Shown: positions 9,375 through 17,648 of the stretch, piece by piece | How the letters are laid out: each line of letters begins with the position of its first letter | How positions within the stretch are numbered: the first letter of the stretch is position 1 | Source: Clostridia bacterium | Lineage (GTDB): Bacteria; Bacillota; Clostridia; Christensenellales; Borkfalkiaceae | DNA: 64,000 nt | Direction of reading: 5' to 3' | Assembly: GCA_017473605.1 (NCBI GenBank) | Contig: JAFUKM010000001.1 | Span: 111,977 to 175,976, forward strand | The notes under the pieces: generated by a model | What the model saw: the letters and a program-made list of their open reading frames with translations, nothing else | What the model was told of the DNA's origin: nothing | The model's database searches: none | Made by a program: the position numbers and the translations under genes

Positions 9375-10751
9375 ATGAGTGCTTTAACGTACAAAAGAAC
9401 GAACGTCTACGAAAAGGCGGACGAAAAACTCTTAAAGGAAATTTTCGATTATTCGGAAGGGTATAAAGTATTTCTTGACGAGGGAAAGACGGAACGCGAA
9501 GCTTGCGCATGGGCGAAAGAGGCGGCGATTAAAAACGGATATAAGCCGTTTAAGTTCGGTCAAAAACTTTCCAAAGGGGATAAGGTTTACTACGACAATC
9601 GCGGCAAAAACCTTTATCTTATCAAAGTCGGCAATGCCAACGTGGCGGAAGACGGTATCCGCATTTTGGCGTCGCATATCGACAGCCCCAGAATCGATTT
9701 TAAACAAGTGCCGCTTTACGAATCGGACGGCATTGCGTTTGCAAAAACGCATTATTACGGCGGTATCCGTAAATACCAATGGGCGGCTGTGCCTCTTGCT
9801 TTGCACGGCGCAGTAGCGCTCAAAAACGGTAGCGTTATCGACGTGAAGGTGGGCGAAGATGATAACGACCCCGTATTTTACATCAGCGATTTACTTCCGC
9901 ACTTGGCGGCGAAACAAAACGCAAAACCGCTCGGCGAAGGTCTTGGCGGCGAAGATTTGAATATTTGGCTGGGCAATATCCCGTATACGGCGGCAAATGA
10001 CGAAAAGGATAAGACGGTTAAAGAAAATCTTTTGAAAATTCTCAACGAAAAGTACGGTATGGCGGAAGAAGACTTTTTAAGCGCGGAGCTTTGCGTAGTA
10101 CCGGCGTTTAAGGCAAAGGATATCGGCTTTGACAGGGCGCTTTTGGGTGCGTACGGACACGATGACAGGGTTTGCTCGTATCCCGCGTTTACGGCGCTTT
10201 TCGACGAGAAATCGGACGAGCATACGGTAATGGTTATCCTTGCGGATAAAGAAGAAATCGGCAGCGAAGGTACGACGGGTATGCAATGTGCGTTGTTTGC
10301 CGATTTGATTGACGAAATCGCGCGCTCGTTTGATACGACGTCAGCGGCAATCAGAGCTAATTCCAAATGCCTTTCGGCGGACGTGAACGCGGGGTACGAC
10401 CCCAACTTCCCCGAAGTGTGCGAAAAACTCAATTCCGCATACGTTTCCTGCGGCGCGGGGATTACCAAATTCACGGGCTCGCGCGGAAAAGGCGGCTCTA
10501 ACGACGCCGACGCGGAATTTATCGGGTTTTTGCGTAAGATTTTCGACGAGAACGGCGTAATTTGGCAAACGGGCGAAATGGGTAAGGTAGACGTCGGCGG
10601 CGGCGGTACGGTGGCGAAATATATCGCGAATATGAATATCGACACCATTGATATCGGCGTTCCCGTCATCTCGATGCACTCGCCTTTTGAACTCGTTTCC
10701 AAAGCGGACGTATACGAAGTATATCTTGCGTTTAGAGCATTTGTAAAATAA
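9375..10751 (+). CDS. M18-family aspartyl/leucyl aminopeptidase (APE1-like)
   Basis: Cytosolic dinuclear-zinc aminopeptidase, 458 residues, a normal M18 length. Expected metal and catalytic motifs are present: ASHIDSPR, GAYGHDDRVCS, DKEEIGSEG, the DVNAG loop and a C-terminal MHSPFE histidine. Family members release N-terminal acidic or neutral residues from peptides. A second M18 gene faces it convergently across a shared terminator. The two are too different to be a recent duplication and represent the two M18 subgroups often present together in Clostridia. Confidence 0.93.
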   Translation: MSALTYKRTNVYEKADEKLLKEIFDYSEGYKVFLDEGKTEREACAWAKEAAIKNGYKPFKFGQKLSKGDKVYYDNRGKNLYLIKVGNANVAEDGIRILASHIDSPRIDFKQVPLYESDGIAFAKTHYYGGIRKYQWAAVPLALHGAVALKNGSVIDVKVGEDDNDPVFYISDLLPHLAAKQNAKPLGEGLGGEDLNIWLGNIPYTAANDEKDKTVKENLLKILNEKYGMAEEDFLSAELCVVPAFKAKDIGFDRALLGAYGHDDRVCSYPAFTALFDEKSDEHTVMVILADKEEIGSEGTTGMQCALFADLIDEIARSFDTTSAAIRANSKCLSADVNAGYDPNFPEVCEKLNSAYVSCGAGITKFTGSRGKGGSNDADAEFIGFLRKIFDENGVIWQTGEMGKVDVGGGGTVAKYIANMNIDTIDIGVPVISMHSPFELVSKADVYEVYLAFRAFVK

Positions 10752-10764
10752 AAACGGAATAGTA

Positions 10765-10796
10765 AACAGGCGCAACCGCGAGCGGTTGCGCCTGTT
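10765..10796. terminator. Bidirectional terminator between the two M18 genes
   Basis: A perfect 15-bp stem, AACAGGCGCAACCGC paired with GCGGTTGCGCCTGTT, with a GA centre. It is A-rich upstream and T-rich downstream, placed between convergent stop codons, so it can serve both genes. Confidence 0.88.
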
Positions 10797-10816
10797 CTTA
10801 TATTATATTGTATAGC

Positions 10817-12091
10817 TTATTCGATGGTCACTACGCCGTTTTCCGCGAAATAATCGGAAGAATAAAATGCCGTCAAGCCGTCTAAAAGCGCTTGAAAATC
10901 GTCGATTGCAAAACACTCGCAAGCGGAGTGCATAGCAAGCTGCGCCAGCCCGATATCCGCGCCGTATACGCCCAGCCTTGTTAAAGCGGACACGCCGAGC
11001 GTAGAACCGCTTTTCGCGTCTGAACGGTTAAAGAAATACTGGTAGGGTACGCCTGCGTTTTCAAACACCGTTTTCACCGTTGCCAGCGTAAGAGAATCGG
11101 TAACGTACGCGCCGCCTGCGTGGCTTTTAATCACGACGCCTCCGCCTAATTTCGTCTTGTTCGTCGGGTCGCTTTTTTCGGGATGGTTGGGGTGCAACGC
11201 ATGCGCGTTGTCTACGGAAAGGAAAAAAGACGACGCAAGCGCTTTGTCGTATTCGTTGTCGTCGAAACGGAGCGCAAACGCGATTTTCCGCAAGGTCTTT
11301 TCCAAGAAATCGCCGCCTGCGCCTTGGAGTGTTTGGCTGCCTATTTCTTCGTTGTGGAAAAACGCCGCCACGCATACGCCTTTGTCGGTTTTTGCCGAAA
11401 GCAAACCTTGTAAGGAAGCGTAAACGCTGGTAAGATTGTCAAGGCGGGGGGAAGCAAAGAATTCCCCGTTTGCGCCGAAAACATACGGTTTTTCCGCGTT
11501 GACGGCGAACAAATCGTATGCCACGACGTTCTCGCCCGCAAACGCGGTTTCTATCAAATTTCCGTCGTTTAAAGCGTATAACGGCAATGCGTCCGTTTGC
11601 AAGTTGACGGCAAAATGGTCGTTGGCTTCGCGGTTGATATGCAGCGCTTGCGAGGGAATAGTAACTAAAAACGGCGCTTGCGTTGTTTTCGCTTGCAGCT
11701 TTCCGTCCGTGTTCGTTACGATTTGCCCTGCGATTTTCAAGGGTCGGTCGAAAAACGTATACCAAAGCCCGCCGCCGTATCTTTCTACGTTAAGCGAAAT
11801 CATATTCTCCGTTTTCTTTTCGGGATTGGTTTTGATTTTGAGCGCGGGGGAGTCTACGTGCGCCGCCGCAATTTTATATGTGAAATGGTCGAGCTGTCCA
11901 ACGGTAAACGCAATTAAGCTTGCGCCCCGTTCCACAAAGTATTTACCGCTTTCGCAAATTTCCCAATCTTGCGTGGGCAAAAGCGGCGTAAAACCGTTTT
12001 CCAAAAGCTGCGCTTTTACGTTGTCTTTTGCGTGGTAAGCGGTGAGAGATTTTTCCAAAAACGCCGATAATTGTTTTGTGAATTCCATCAT
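10817..12091 (-). CDS. M18-family aminopeptidase (APE2-like)
   Basis: A 424-residue zinc aminopeptidase. The open frame continues upstream to 12460, but the added residues are Phe/Leu-rich and unlike the family. The start is placed at the MMEFTKQ methionines (12091 or 12088), with AGGA about 8 nt upstream. Motifs: AAHVDSPALK, SPRLDNLTS, FFHNEEIGS, SVDNAHALHPN and MHSACE, matching M18 metal and catalytic positions. It is convergent with the other M18 gene. Together they probably supply terminal peptide degradation, consistent with the peptide importer at the left end. Confidence 0.92.
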   Translation of the reverse strand: MMEFTKQLSAFLEKSLTAYHAKDNVKAQLLENGFTPLLPTQDWEICESGKYFVERGASLIAFTVGQLDHFTYKIAAAHVDSPALKIKTNPEKKTENMISLNVERYGGGLWYTFFDRPLKIAGQIVTNTDGKLQAKTTQAPFLVTIPSQALHINREANDHFAVNLQTDALPLYALNDGNLIETAFAGENVVAYDLFAVNAEKPYVFGANGEFFASPRLDNLTSVYASLQGLLSAKTDKGVCVAAFFHNEEIGSQTLQGAGGDFLEKTLRKIAFALRFDDNEYDKALASSFFLSVDNAHALHPNHPEKSDPTNKTKLGGGVVIKSHAGGAYVTDSLTLATVKTVFENAGVPYQYFFNRSDAKSGSTLGVSALTRLGVYGADIGLAQLAMHSACECFAIDDFQALLDGLTAFYSSDYFAENGVVTIE

Positions 12092-12270
12092 AAACATTTC
12101 CTGTACGGTTCGTGTATTTTTCTTATCTATTGTAGCACTTTTTACACGCTTTGACAAGCCTTTCCCCCAAAAAAAGAATTGCAAAATCTTTTTCGGCAAG
12201 GAATTTTGTGTATAATCGATAACAAAAAATGAAAATATTATGAAAAGATTAACAAAAAGTTGTTTTCTAC

Positions 12271-12298
12271 TTGACAAAACAAGAGAACGGATTATAAT
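12271..12298 (+). promoter_or_regulatory. Sigma-A promoter of the marR-ABC operon
   Basis: TTGACA 12271-12276, 16-bp spacer, TATAAT 12293-12298; a start near 12305 leaves a short leader with AAAGGAG before the ATG at 12332. No clear palindromic MarR operator was found. Confidence 0.8.
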
Positions 12299-12331
12299 AA
12301 AGAGTGAAAAAAAGCAAAGGAGAAAAAGCAG

Positions 12332-12835
12332 ATGAAAAAGGGTGAAGGCGCGCGTTGCGCAAAACGAATTTCGTCGTGTAAAGAAGAAACGTATCTTGCG
12401 AAAATCTTTTCTATGTTGAAAGCGAGAAACCGTATCGTCTTCCACGACGGAAAAACACATTTTAACGATACGGAGCTACGGTTATTAAGCGAAATCGTAT
12501 CGGCAATGTACGAAGGAAACCGTTTGATATCGACACAACTTGCCGATTTGTTGGGGATAACCCGTTCGGCGATTTCACAAATCGTTAACCGTTTGGAAGA
12601 ACAAGGCGTGGTACAGCGCGTGGCGGACGAAGTGGATAGAAAGATTGCGTACATAGTACTTGCCGACGGCGTTTTGGAAACGTACGGGGAAGATTTGGAG
12701 ATTTGTTTCCGCTTCTTACACGAAGTGGTTGGCAAATTCGGGGAAGAGCGCTTTTTCCGTATGTGCGACGATTTCGAGACGTTTATCAATATGATGAACG
12801 ACGTATGTAGAGAAATGAAAAAAGAGCAAAAATAA
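12332..12835 (+). CDS. MarR-family transcriptional regulator
   Basis: A 167-residue winged-helix protein. The MarR core spans residues ~45-115: LRLLSEIVSAMYEG, recognition-helix region ISTQLADLLGITRSAISQIV and wing RVADEVDRKIAYIVL, then C-terminal dimerisation helices. The basic, Cys-containing N-terminal extension (KGEGARCAKRISSCK) is atypical. The gene lies 21 bp upstream of an ABC exporter on the same transcript, a common arrangement in which the regulator controls efflux of a toxic ligand. The ligand is unknown. Confidence 0.9.
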   Translation: MKKGEGARCAKRISSCKEETYLAKIFSMLKARNRIVFHDGKTHFNDTELRLLSEIVSAMYEGNRLISTQLADLLGITRSAISQIVNRLEEQGVVQRVADEVDRKIAYIVLADGVLETYGEDLEICFRFLHEVVGKFGEERFFRMCDDFETFINMMNDVCREMKKEQK

Positions 12836-12856
12836 GAATATTTAGAGGAAAAAAGT

Positions 12857-15433
12857 ATGTTGCGCTTAAGGAATATTAAAAAGGATTATAAAGTAGCGGA
12901 TAACGTCGTGCACGCATTGCAGGGCGTTACCCTGAATTTCCGTGAAAACGAATTCGTTTCCGTGCTCGGTCCCAGCGGCTGCGGTAAGACGACGCTGCTC
13001 AACATTATCGGCGGTTTGGACCATTACACGGAAGGCGACCTTGTGATTTGCGGAAAGTCCACCAAAGATTATAAAGACAGGGATTGGGACGTATACCGTA
13101 ATCACAGAATCGGGTTCGTGTTCCAATCGTATAATTTGATTCCCCACCAAACGGTGCTCGGAAACGTAGAGCTTGCTTTGACGATAGCGGGCGTTTCGAA
13201 ATCGGAAAGACGGCAACGCGCGAAAGAAGCGCTTGAAAAAGTAGGGTTGGGCGCAGAGCTTCATAAGCGTCCCAATCAACTTTCGGGCGGACAAATGCAA
13301 CGCGTAGCGATAGCACGCGCGCTTGTCAATAACCCCGAAATTTTGCTCGCGGACGAGCCGACGGGCGCGCTCGATACCACGACGAGTTTGCAAATTATGG
13401 AGCTTATCCGTGAAATCGCAGGGGAACGCTTGGTTATTATGGTTACGCATAACCCCGAAATTGCGGAAAAATATTCTTCGCGTATCGTACGGCTTCAAGA
13501 CGGCTTGGTTATAGACGATACGAACCCGTACGAGCCGACGGAAGAATACGTAAAAGCGGAAGAAGGGGTGGAAGCGTTCGCCGAAGAAGCTACGTCGAAA
13601 GGAAAAAAGAAGAAAAAGGAAAAGGCGGCGATGTCGTTCAAAACGGCGTTGGGTCTTTCCGCCAAGAACCTTTTGACAAAGAAAGGGCGTACGGCGGTAA
13701 CGAGCATTGCAGGCAGTATCGGTATTATCAGCGTTTGTTTAGTGCTTGCGCTCTCCAACGGTTTTAATAATTATATCCTGAAAACGGAAGAGGATATGCT
13801 CTCGTCCAACCCCGTGCAAATTATGGAAAAGACGACGGATATGGACGCGATTATGTCGGGCATGCAAGAGATTGAAGAACCGGATTTGACAAAACTCAAC
13901 AGCCAAGTATACGTCAACTCGTTCTTGACGAATATCGCGCAGGGTATGCAGGTAGAGAATAACCTTACCGACGAATATATCGAATATTTGGAAAGTATGG
14001 ACGAAAGCTACTATTCGGCAATCCAATACAGCACGGGTATCGCGCTGTTGGATAACTTGTATACGAAAGCAATCGTGCAAAATCCCACGACGGGAGAAGA
14101 TGAAGAAGTCGTTTGTTCGCTTTCCACCTTGAAAGCCGCGTACGTTGACGAGCTGGAAAATAATCCCGACGCCAAAGACTATTCCGATTTGGTACCGCTC
14201 GTCGATTATTTGGGCAGCGTTGTGAACGTAATGCCTGGTACGGCGGATTTCCAAAACGAGAGATTCAGTGAATACGTGCTTTCGCAATACGATATTGTGG
14301 AAGGCGCGTTTCCGAAAAATGCCAACGAAGCGGTGCTGGTCGTCGGGGAAAACAACGACGTTACCGATTTAACGCTCGTCCAGCTTGGGCTTCTCGATAA
14401 AGACCAATTCTTCTCGTTTGCCAACAATACGCAGGACGAATACGACCCGTACGTATCTTTTGACAAAATCTTAAATCAGCCGTACACGTTATTCTATAAC
14501 GACGCCGTATACACGAAGAACGCGCTGCCTATGGAGAGTTTCTTCCATTATAACGCGTATAAAGAAACGTTGAACGTAGAGAATAATAACGGCGTGGGAA
14601 TTCGCATATCGGCAATTTTACGTTTAAAAGAAGGGCGCACCTACGGTTGCTTGGCAAGCGGATTGAACTTGACGGAATCGGTGGTAAAGGAGTATACCGC
14701 GCAAAACCGCAATTCGGAAATTTCCGCTTGGATGAACGACGAAAATACCACGAACGATATGTTGTATTTGGCGACGGATAACGAAGCGACGAAGCTGAAT
14801 TATCAAATGCAAATCGCGATGGGGCAAGCGGATACGGTGAAACGTGCGTTCGGCGCCATCGACACCGTGAACTCGATAAAGATTTACACGGCGGATTTCG
14901 AGATGAAAGACAATTTGTTATCCTATCTCGACGATTGGAACAATACGTATAAGGACGATGAAGCCAAACAAGTGAAATACACCGATACCGTCGGTATGAT
15001 GATGGGTATGGTAGAAACGATGCTCGACGCCATCACGTACGTACTCGTGGCGTTCACGGCGATATCGCTCGTCGTATCTTCGGTAATGATAGGGATTATC
15101 ACGTTCGTATCGGTAGTAGAGCGGACGAAGGAAATCGGCGTATTGCGTTCGCTTGGCGCAAGGAAACGGGATATACGCAACCTGTTCAATGCGGAAACGT
15201 TTATTATCGGCTTAACTTCGGGGCTGTTCGGCGTAGGGGTAACGTATCTTTTGTCCTTGGCAATCAACGCCATTTTGGGCACACTCACGGGTATAGCGAC
15301 GCTGGCTTCGCTTCCGATACTCACGGCGTTTATTATGGTTTGCGTCAGCGTAGGTCTTACGCTCATCAGCGGTCTTATCCCCGCAGGCGCGGCGGCGAAG
15401 AAAGACCCCGTTATCGCGCTCCGCACCGAGTAG
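12857..15433 (+). CDS. MacB-like ABC transporter, fused ATPase and FtsX permease
   Basis: An 858-residue fusion. Residues 1-225 are an ATPase with Walker A GPSGCGKTT (38-46), LSGGQMQR signature and ILLADEPTGALD Walker B. A charged linker rich in Lys/Glu leads to a first membrane helix (~280-300), then a ~420-residue extracytoplasmic region and three C-terminal helices with the FtsX motif ERTKEIGVLRSLGARKRDI. This is type VII (MacB/BceAB-like) organisation, used for mechanotransmission, peptide-antibiotic resistance or lipoprotein export. The MarR gene upstream suggests drug or peptide defence; the substrate is inference. Confidence 0.92.
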   Translation: MLRLRNIKKDYKVADNVVHALQGVTLNFRENEFVSVLGPSGCGKTTLLNIIGGLDHYTEGDLVICGKSTKDYKDRDWDVYRNHRIGFVFQSYNLIPHQTVLGNVELALTIAGVSKSERRQRAKEALEKVGLGAELHKRPNQLSGGQMQRVAIARALVNNPEILLADEPTGALDTTTSLQIMELIREIAGERLVIMVTHNPEIAEKYSSRIVRLQDGLVIDDTNPYEPTEEYVKAEEGVEAFAEEATSKGKKKKKEKAAMSFKTALGLSAKNLLTKKGRTAVTSIAGSIGIISVCLVLALSNGFNNYILKTEEDMLSSNPVQIMEKTTDMDAIMSGMQEIEEPDLTKLNSQVYVNSFLTNIAQGMQVENNLTDEYIEYLESMDESYYSAIQYSTGIALLDNLYTKAIVQNPTTGEDEEVVCSLSTLKAAYVDELENNPDAKDYSDLVPLVDYLGSVVNVMPGTADFQNERFSEYVLSQYDIVEGAFPKNANEAVLVVGENNDVTDLTLVQLGLLDKDQFFSFANNTQDEYDPYVSFDKILNQPYTLFYNDAVYTKNALPMESFFHYNAYKETLNVENNNGVGIRISAILRLKEGRTYGCLASGLNLTESVVKEYTAQNRNSEISAWMNDENTTNDMLYLATDNEATKLNYQMQIAMGQADTVKRAFGAIDTVNSIKIYTADFEMKDNLLSYLDDWNNTYKDDEAKQVKYTDTVGMMMGMVETMLDAITYVLVAFTAISLVVSSVMIGIITFVSVVERTKEIGVLRSLGARKRDIRNLFNAETFIIGLTSGLFGVGVTYLLSLAINAILGTLTGIATLASLPILTAFIMVCVSVGLTLISGLIPAGAAAKKDPVIALRTE

Positions 15434-15694
15434 TGCGTTCCCGCTACAAGTCTTTCTTGGGCGCAACGAAATCGTTGACGTGGGGTTAAGGGGCATAGTC
15501 CCTTATGGGGTTGTAGGGGCGAAGCCCTTGCGAAGAAGAAGCCCCAAGAAAAGCAACCATAGGTTGCGCGCCAACGCCATGAGGCGTTCAAGCGAAGCTC
15601 CCCGCTACAAGTCTTTCTTGGGCGCAACGAAATCGTAAAAGAATAAAACACAAGGAAGGGGACGCCCTTCCTTGTTTGCAAAAGGAGAAAGCAT
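15434..15694. repeat. Intergenic hairpin mosaic with 35-bp direct repeat
   Basis: No gene. An exact 35-bp sequence (beginning CCCGCTACAAG, ending CGAAATCG) occurs at 15440-15474 and again at 15601-15635. Between the copies lie hairpins GGGC-GAA-GCCC, GCAACC-ATA-GGTTGC (15553-15567, shared with 9296-9310) and AACGCC-ATGA-GGCGTT. The gap ends with the 11-bp hairpin at 15650-15675. Confidence 0.7.
15650..15675 (+). terminator. Hairpin between the ABC exporter and the hydrolase gene
   Basis: An 11-bp stem, ACAAGGAAGGG paired with CCCTTCCTTGT, with a GACG loop, just upstream of AAAAGGAG. The T tract is poor (TTGC), so it may be a leader hairpin or weak terminator. Confidence 0.5.
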
Positions 15695-16606
15695 ATGGAA
15701 ATCAAGAATTTCGTAATGGAATCGGCGTTTGACAAATTGCCTTTGCACGTAACCGTGTACGAGCCGAGCGGCGAAAAGAAGGGCGTTTTACAAATTTTGC
15801 ACGGTATGTGCGAATACAAAGAACGGTATGCGGATTTTATGGAATACTTTTGTAACCATGGCTTCGTCGTCGTTTGCCACGACCAGCGCGGCCATGGCGA
15901 CAGCGTGTACGATATGAAAGATTTAGGATATTTTTACGAGCTTTCGGGAGAGGCTATCGTCGAAGACGCGGCGCAGCTTACAAAACGGTTAAAGGAAGCA
16001 TATCCTAATTTACCGATTACCCTTTTCGGGCATAGTATGGGTTCGATGGTGGCAAGGTGTTATTTGCGTAAGCACGATGATTTGATAGATAAGGCGATTA
16101 TTTGCGGTTCGCCCAGTAAAAATCCGCTTGCTGGTATGGCGATATTCGTAGAGAAATGTATTCGGTTTTTCTGCGGCGGACGGCATAGAAGCCGACTGCT
16201 TGCATACCTTTCGACGGGCAAAGGGGATAAGAATTTTGAAGGCGAAGCAAAGGGCGCGTGGCTCTCTCAAAACCGTGAAAGCATAGAAGCGTTTTATTCC
16301 AATCCCAAAGGCAGGGTCATTTTTACTTGCAACGGGTTTGAGAACTTGTTTAAGTTGATGAAACGCACGTACACGAGAAAGGGGTATGAGATGAAAAACC
16401 CTGCCCTTCCCGTGCATTTCGTATCGGGTAGCGACGATGCGGTGATGGGCGACGAATTGAAATGGTTTCAAGCGATTGAATTTTTGCGGGAAGCGGGCTA
16501 TCAAAACGTAACGGGAAAACTGTATAAAGGCTTGCGCCACGAGATTTTCCACGACGTGGATAGGGAAGAAGTGCTTGCCGATTTGGCGACGTTTATGCAA
16601 TCGTAA
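15695..16606 (+). CDS. Alpha/beta hydrolase, monoacylglycerol-lipase-like (serine aminopeptidase S33 fold)
   Basis: A 303-residue cytoplasmic hydrolase. The oxyanion region ILHGMCEYKERY, the CHDQRGHGDS strand-loop and the nucleophile elbow FGHSMGS (Ser114) are typical of monoacylglycerol lipase/lysophospholipase. The acid is likely in VSGSDDAVMG and the histidine in KGLRHEIFHD near the C terminus. AAAAGGAG precedes the ATG. Likely a lipid esterase; the substrate is not determinable. Confidence 0.9.
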   Translation: MEIKNFVMESAFDKLPLHVTVYEPSGEKKGVLQILHGMCEYKERYADFMEYFCNHGFVVVCHDQRGHGDSVYDMKDLGYFYELSGEAIVEDAAQLTKRLKEAYPNLPITLFGHSMGSMVARCYLRKHDDLIDKAIICGSPSKNPLAGMAIFVEKCIRFFCGGRHRSRLLAYLSTGKGDKNFEGEAKGAWLSQNRESIEAFYSNPKGRVIFTCNGFENLFKLMKRTYTRKGYEMKNPALPVHFVSGSDDAVMGDELKWFQAIEFLREAGYQNVTGKLYKGLRHEIFHDVDREEVLADLATFMQS

Positions 16607-16661
16607 AAAGTTTTGCATAAATTTTAACGTGCGTGGCATACTGTTTTTAGGAGGAAAGAGT

Positions 16662-16892
16662 ATGCTTATTGTCAATATCATTGCTTATATTTTGGTAATC
16701 GTAGGCGCAATCAACTGGGGCTTGTTCGGGTTGTTTAATTTTAACCTTGTATCCACGGTATTTGCCGGCGCGAGAACGGTTGGCTCGGTCATCGTCTATT
16801 CGCTTATTGCGCTTGCGGCGCTTTGGCTCATCCTTTCGCCGATTATCAGCAACGGCGTATTGTGGTTGAGAAACAGAAGAAAAGCCGATTAA
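16662..16892 (+). CDS. Small DUF378 membrane protein
   Basis: A 76-residue protein with two membrane helices and the GAINWGLFGLFNFN motif that marks DUF378. The ATG at 16662 has a strong AGGAGG 7 nt upstream; the longer open frame from 16575 overlaps the hydrolase gene and is not used. Function of the family is unknown. A terminator follows at once. Confidence 0.88.
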   Translation: MLIVNIIAYILVIVGAINWGLFGLFNFNLVSTVFAGARTVGSVIVYSLIALAALWLILSPIISNGVLWLRNRRKAD

Positions 16893-16906
16893 ACGGAAAA
16901 ACGAAT

Positions 16907-16938
16907 AAAACGGATTCCTTGTTTTGGGAATCCGTTTT
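16907..16938 (+). terminator. Terminator after DUF378 gene
   Basis: AAAACGGATTCC pairs with GGAATCCGTTTT and is followed by a long T run; a strong intrinsic terminator. Confidence 0.92.
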
Positions 16939-16953
16939 TTTTTTACGTAGGCA

Positions 16954-16982
16954 TTGACATTTGCTTAATCGTGTTGTATAAT
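16954..16982 (+). promoter_or_regulatory. Sigma-A promoter of lemA operon
   Basis: TTGACA 16954-16959, 17-bp spacer, TATAAT 16977-16982, with GAAAGGAG upstream of the lemA ATG. Confidence 0.85.
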
Positions 16983-17036
16983 ATAAATACAGTCAATCAA
17001 AACGGAAGAATACGTATCTTCCGAAAGGAGTGGAAT

Positions 17037-17642
17037 ATGACAAATAATTTCTTGCTTTCGGGCGGCGCTATTGCAGGGATTGTTATCGGTGGCGTGGCTG
17101 TTCTTTTGGTGATTATCGTCGCCTGCTGGTGGATAAAGACGCGCAATAATTTCGTTCGCTTGAAGAATAAAGTGGAAGAAGCGTGGGCGACCATCGACGT
17201 ATACTTAAAGAAGAGATACGACCTTATCCCCAATTTGGTGGAAACGGTGAAAGGGTACGCCAAGCACGAGAGTGAAACGTTGCAAAACGTGGTCGCGGCG
17301 CGTAATTTGGCGGTAAACGCCAAAACGGTAGACGAGAAAGCGGCTGCGGAAAAGGGGTTGACCGATTCGTTGAAAACCTTTTTCTCCGTGGTTTCGGAAA
17401 GATATCCCGAGTTGCAGGCGAATACGAATTTCTTGGATTTGCAAAATCAGTTAAAGCTTTTGGAAGGTGAATTGGAATCTTCCCGTCGGTATTATAACGG
17501 CGTGGTGAAATCGTTTAATACCAAGCTGGAACTTTTCCCTGCGAATATCGTAGGTAACCGTATGGGAGAAGAATACAAGAAACGCCCGTATTTCGAGCTG
17601 GAAAGCGCGGAAGAGAGAAAGAACGTAAAAGTACAATTTTAA
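17037..17642 (+). CDS. lemA: LemA family protein
   Basis: A 201-residue protein with one N-terminal membrane helix (residues ~8-32) and the helical LemA domain, including VKTRNN-like entry, EEAWATIDVYLKKRYDLIPN, LVETVKGYAKHE and YNGVVKSFNTKLELFPANIV. The start at ATG 17037 has GAAAGGAG 7 nt upstream; an in-frame longer form reads back through the promoter. LemA proteins are membrane-anchored with an unknown role, commonly next to DUF2207/TPM proteins, as here. Confidence 0.95.
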   Translation: MTNNFLLSGGAIAGIVIGGVAVLLVIIVACWWIKTRNNFVRLKNKVEEAWATIDVYLKKRYDLIPNLVETVKGYAKHESETLQNVVAARNLAVNAKTVDEKAAAEKGLTDSLKTFFSVVSERYPELQANTNFLDLQNQLKLLEGELESSRRYYNGVVKSFNTKLELFPANIVGNRMGEEYKKRPYFELESAEERKNVKVQF

Positions 17643-17648
17643 GAAACG

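Noticed and set aside
12092-12460. N-terminal extension of the second M18 gene
   Set aside because: Extra residues are low-complexity Phe/Leu/Arg and overlap the marR promoter region; the family start matches 12091.
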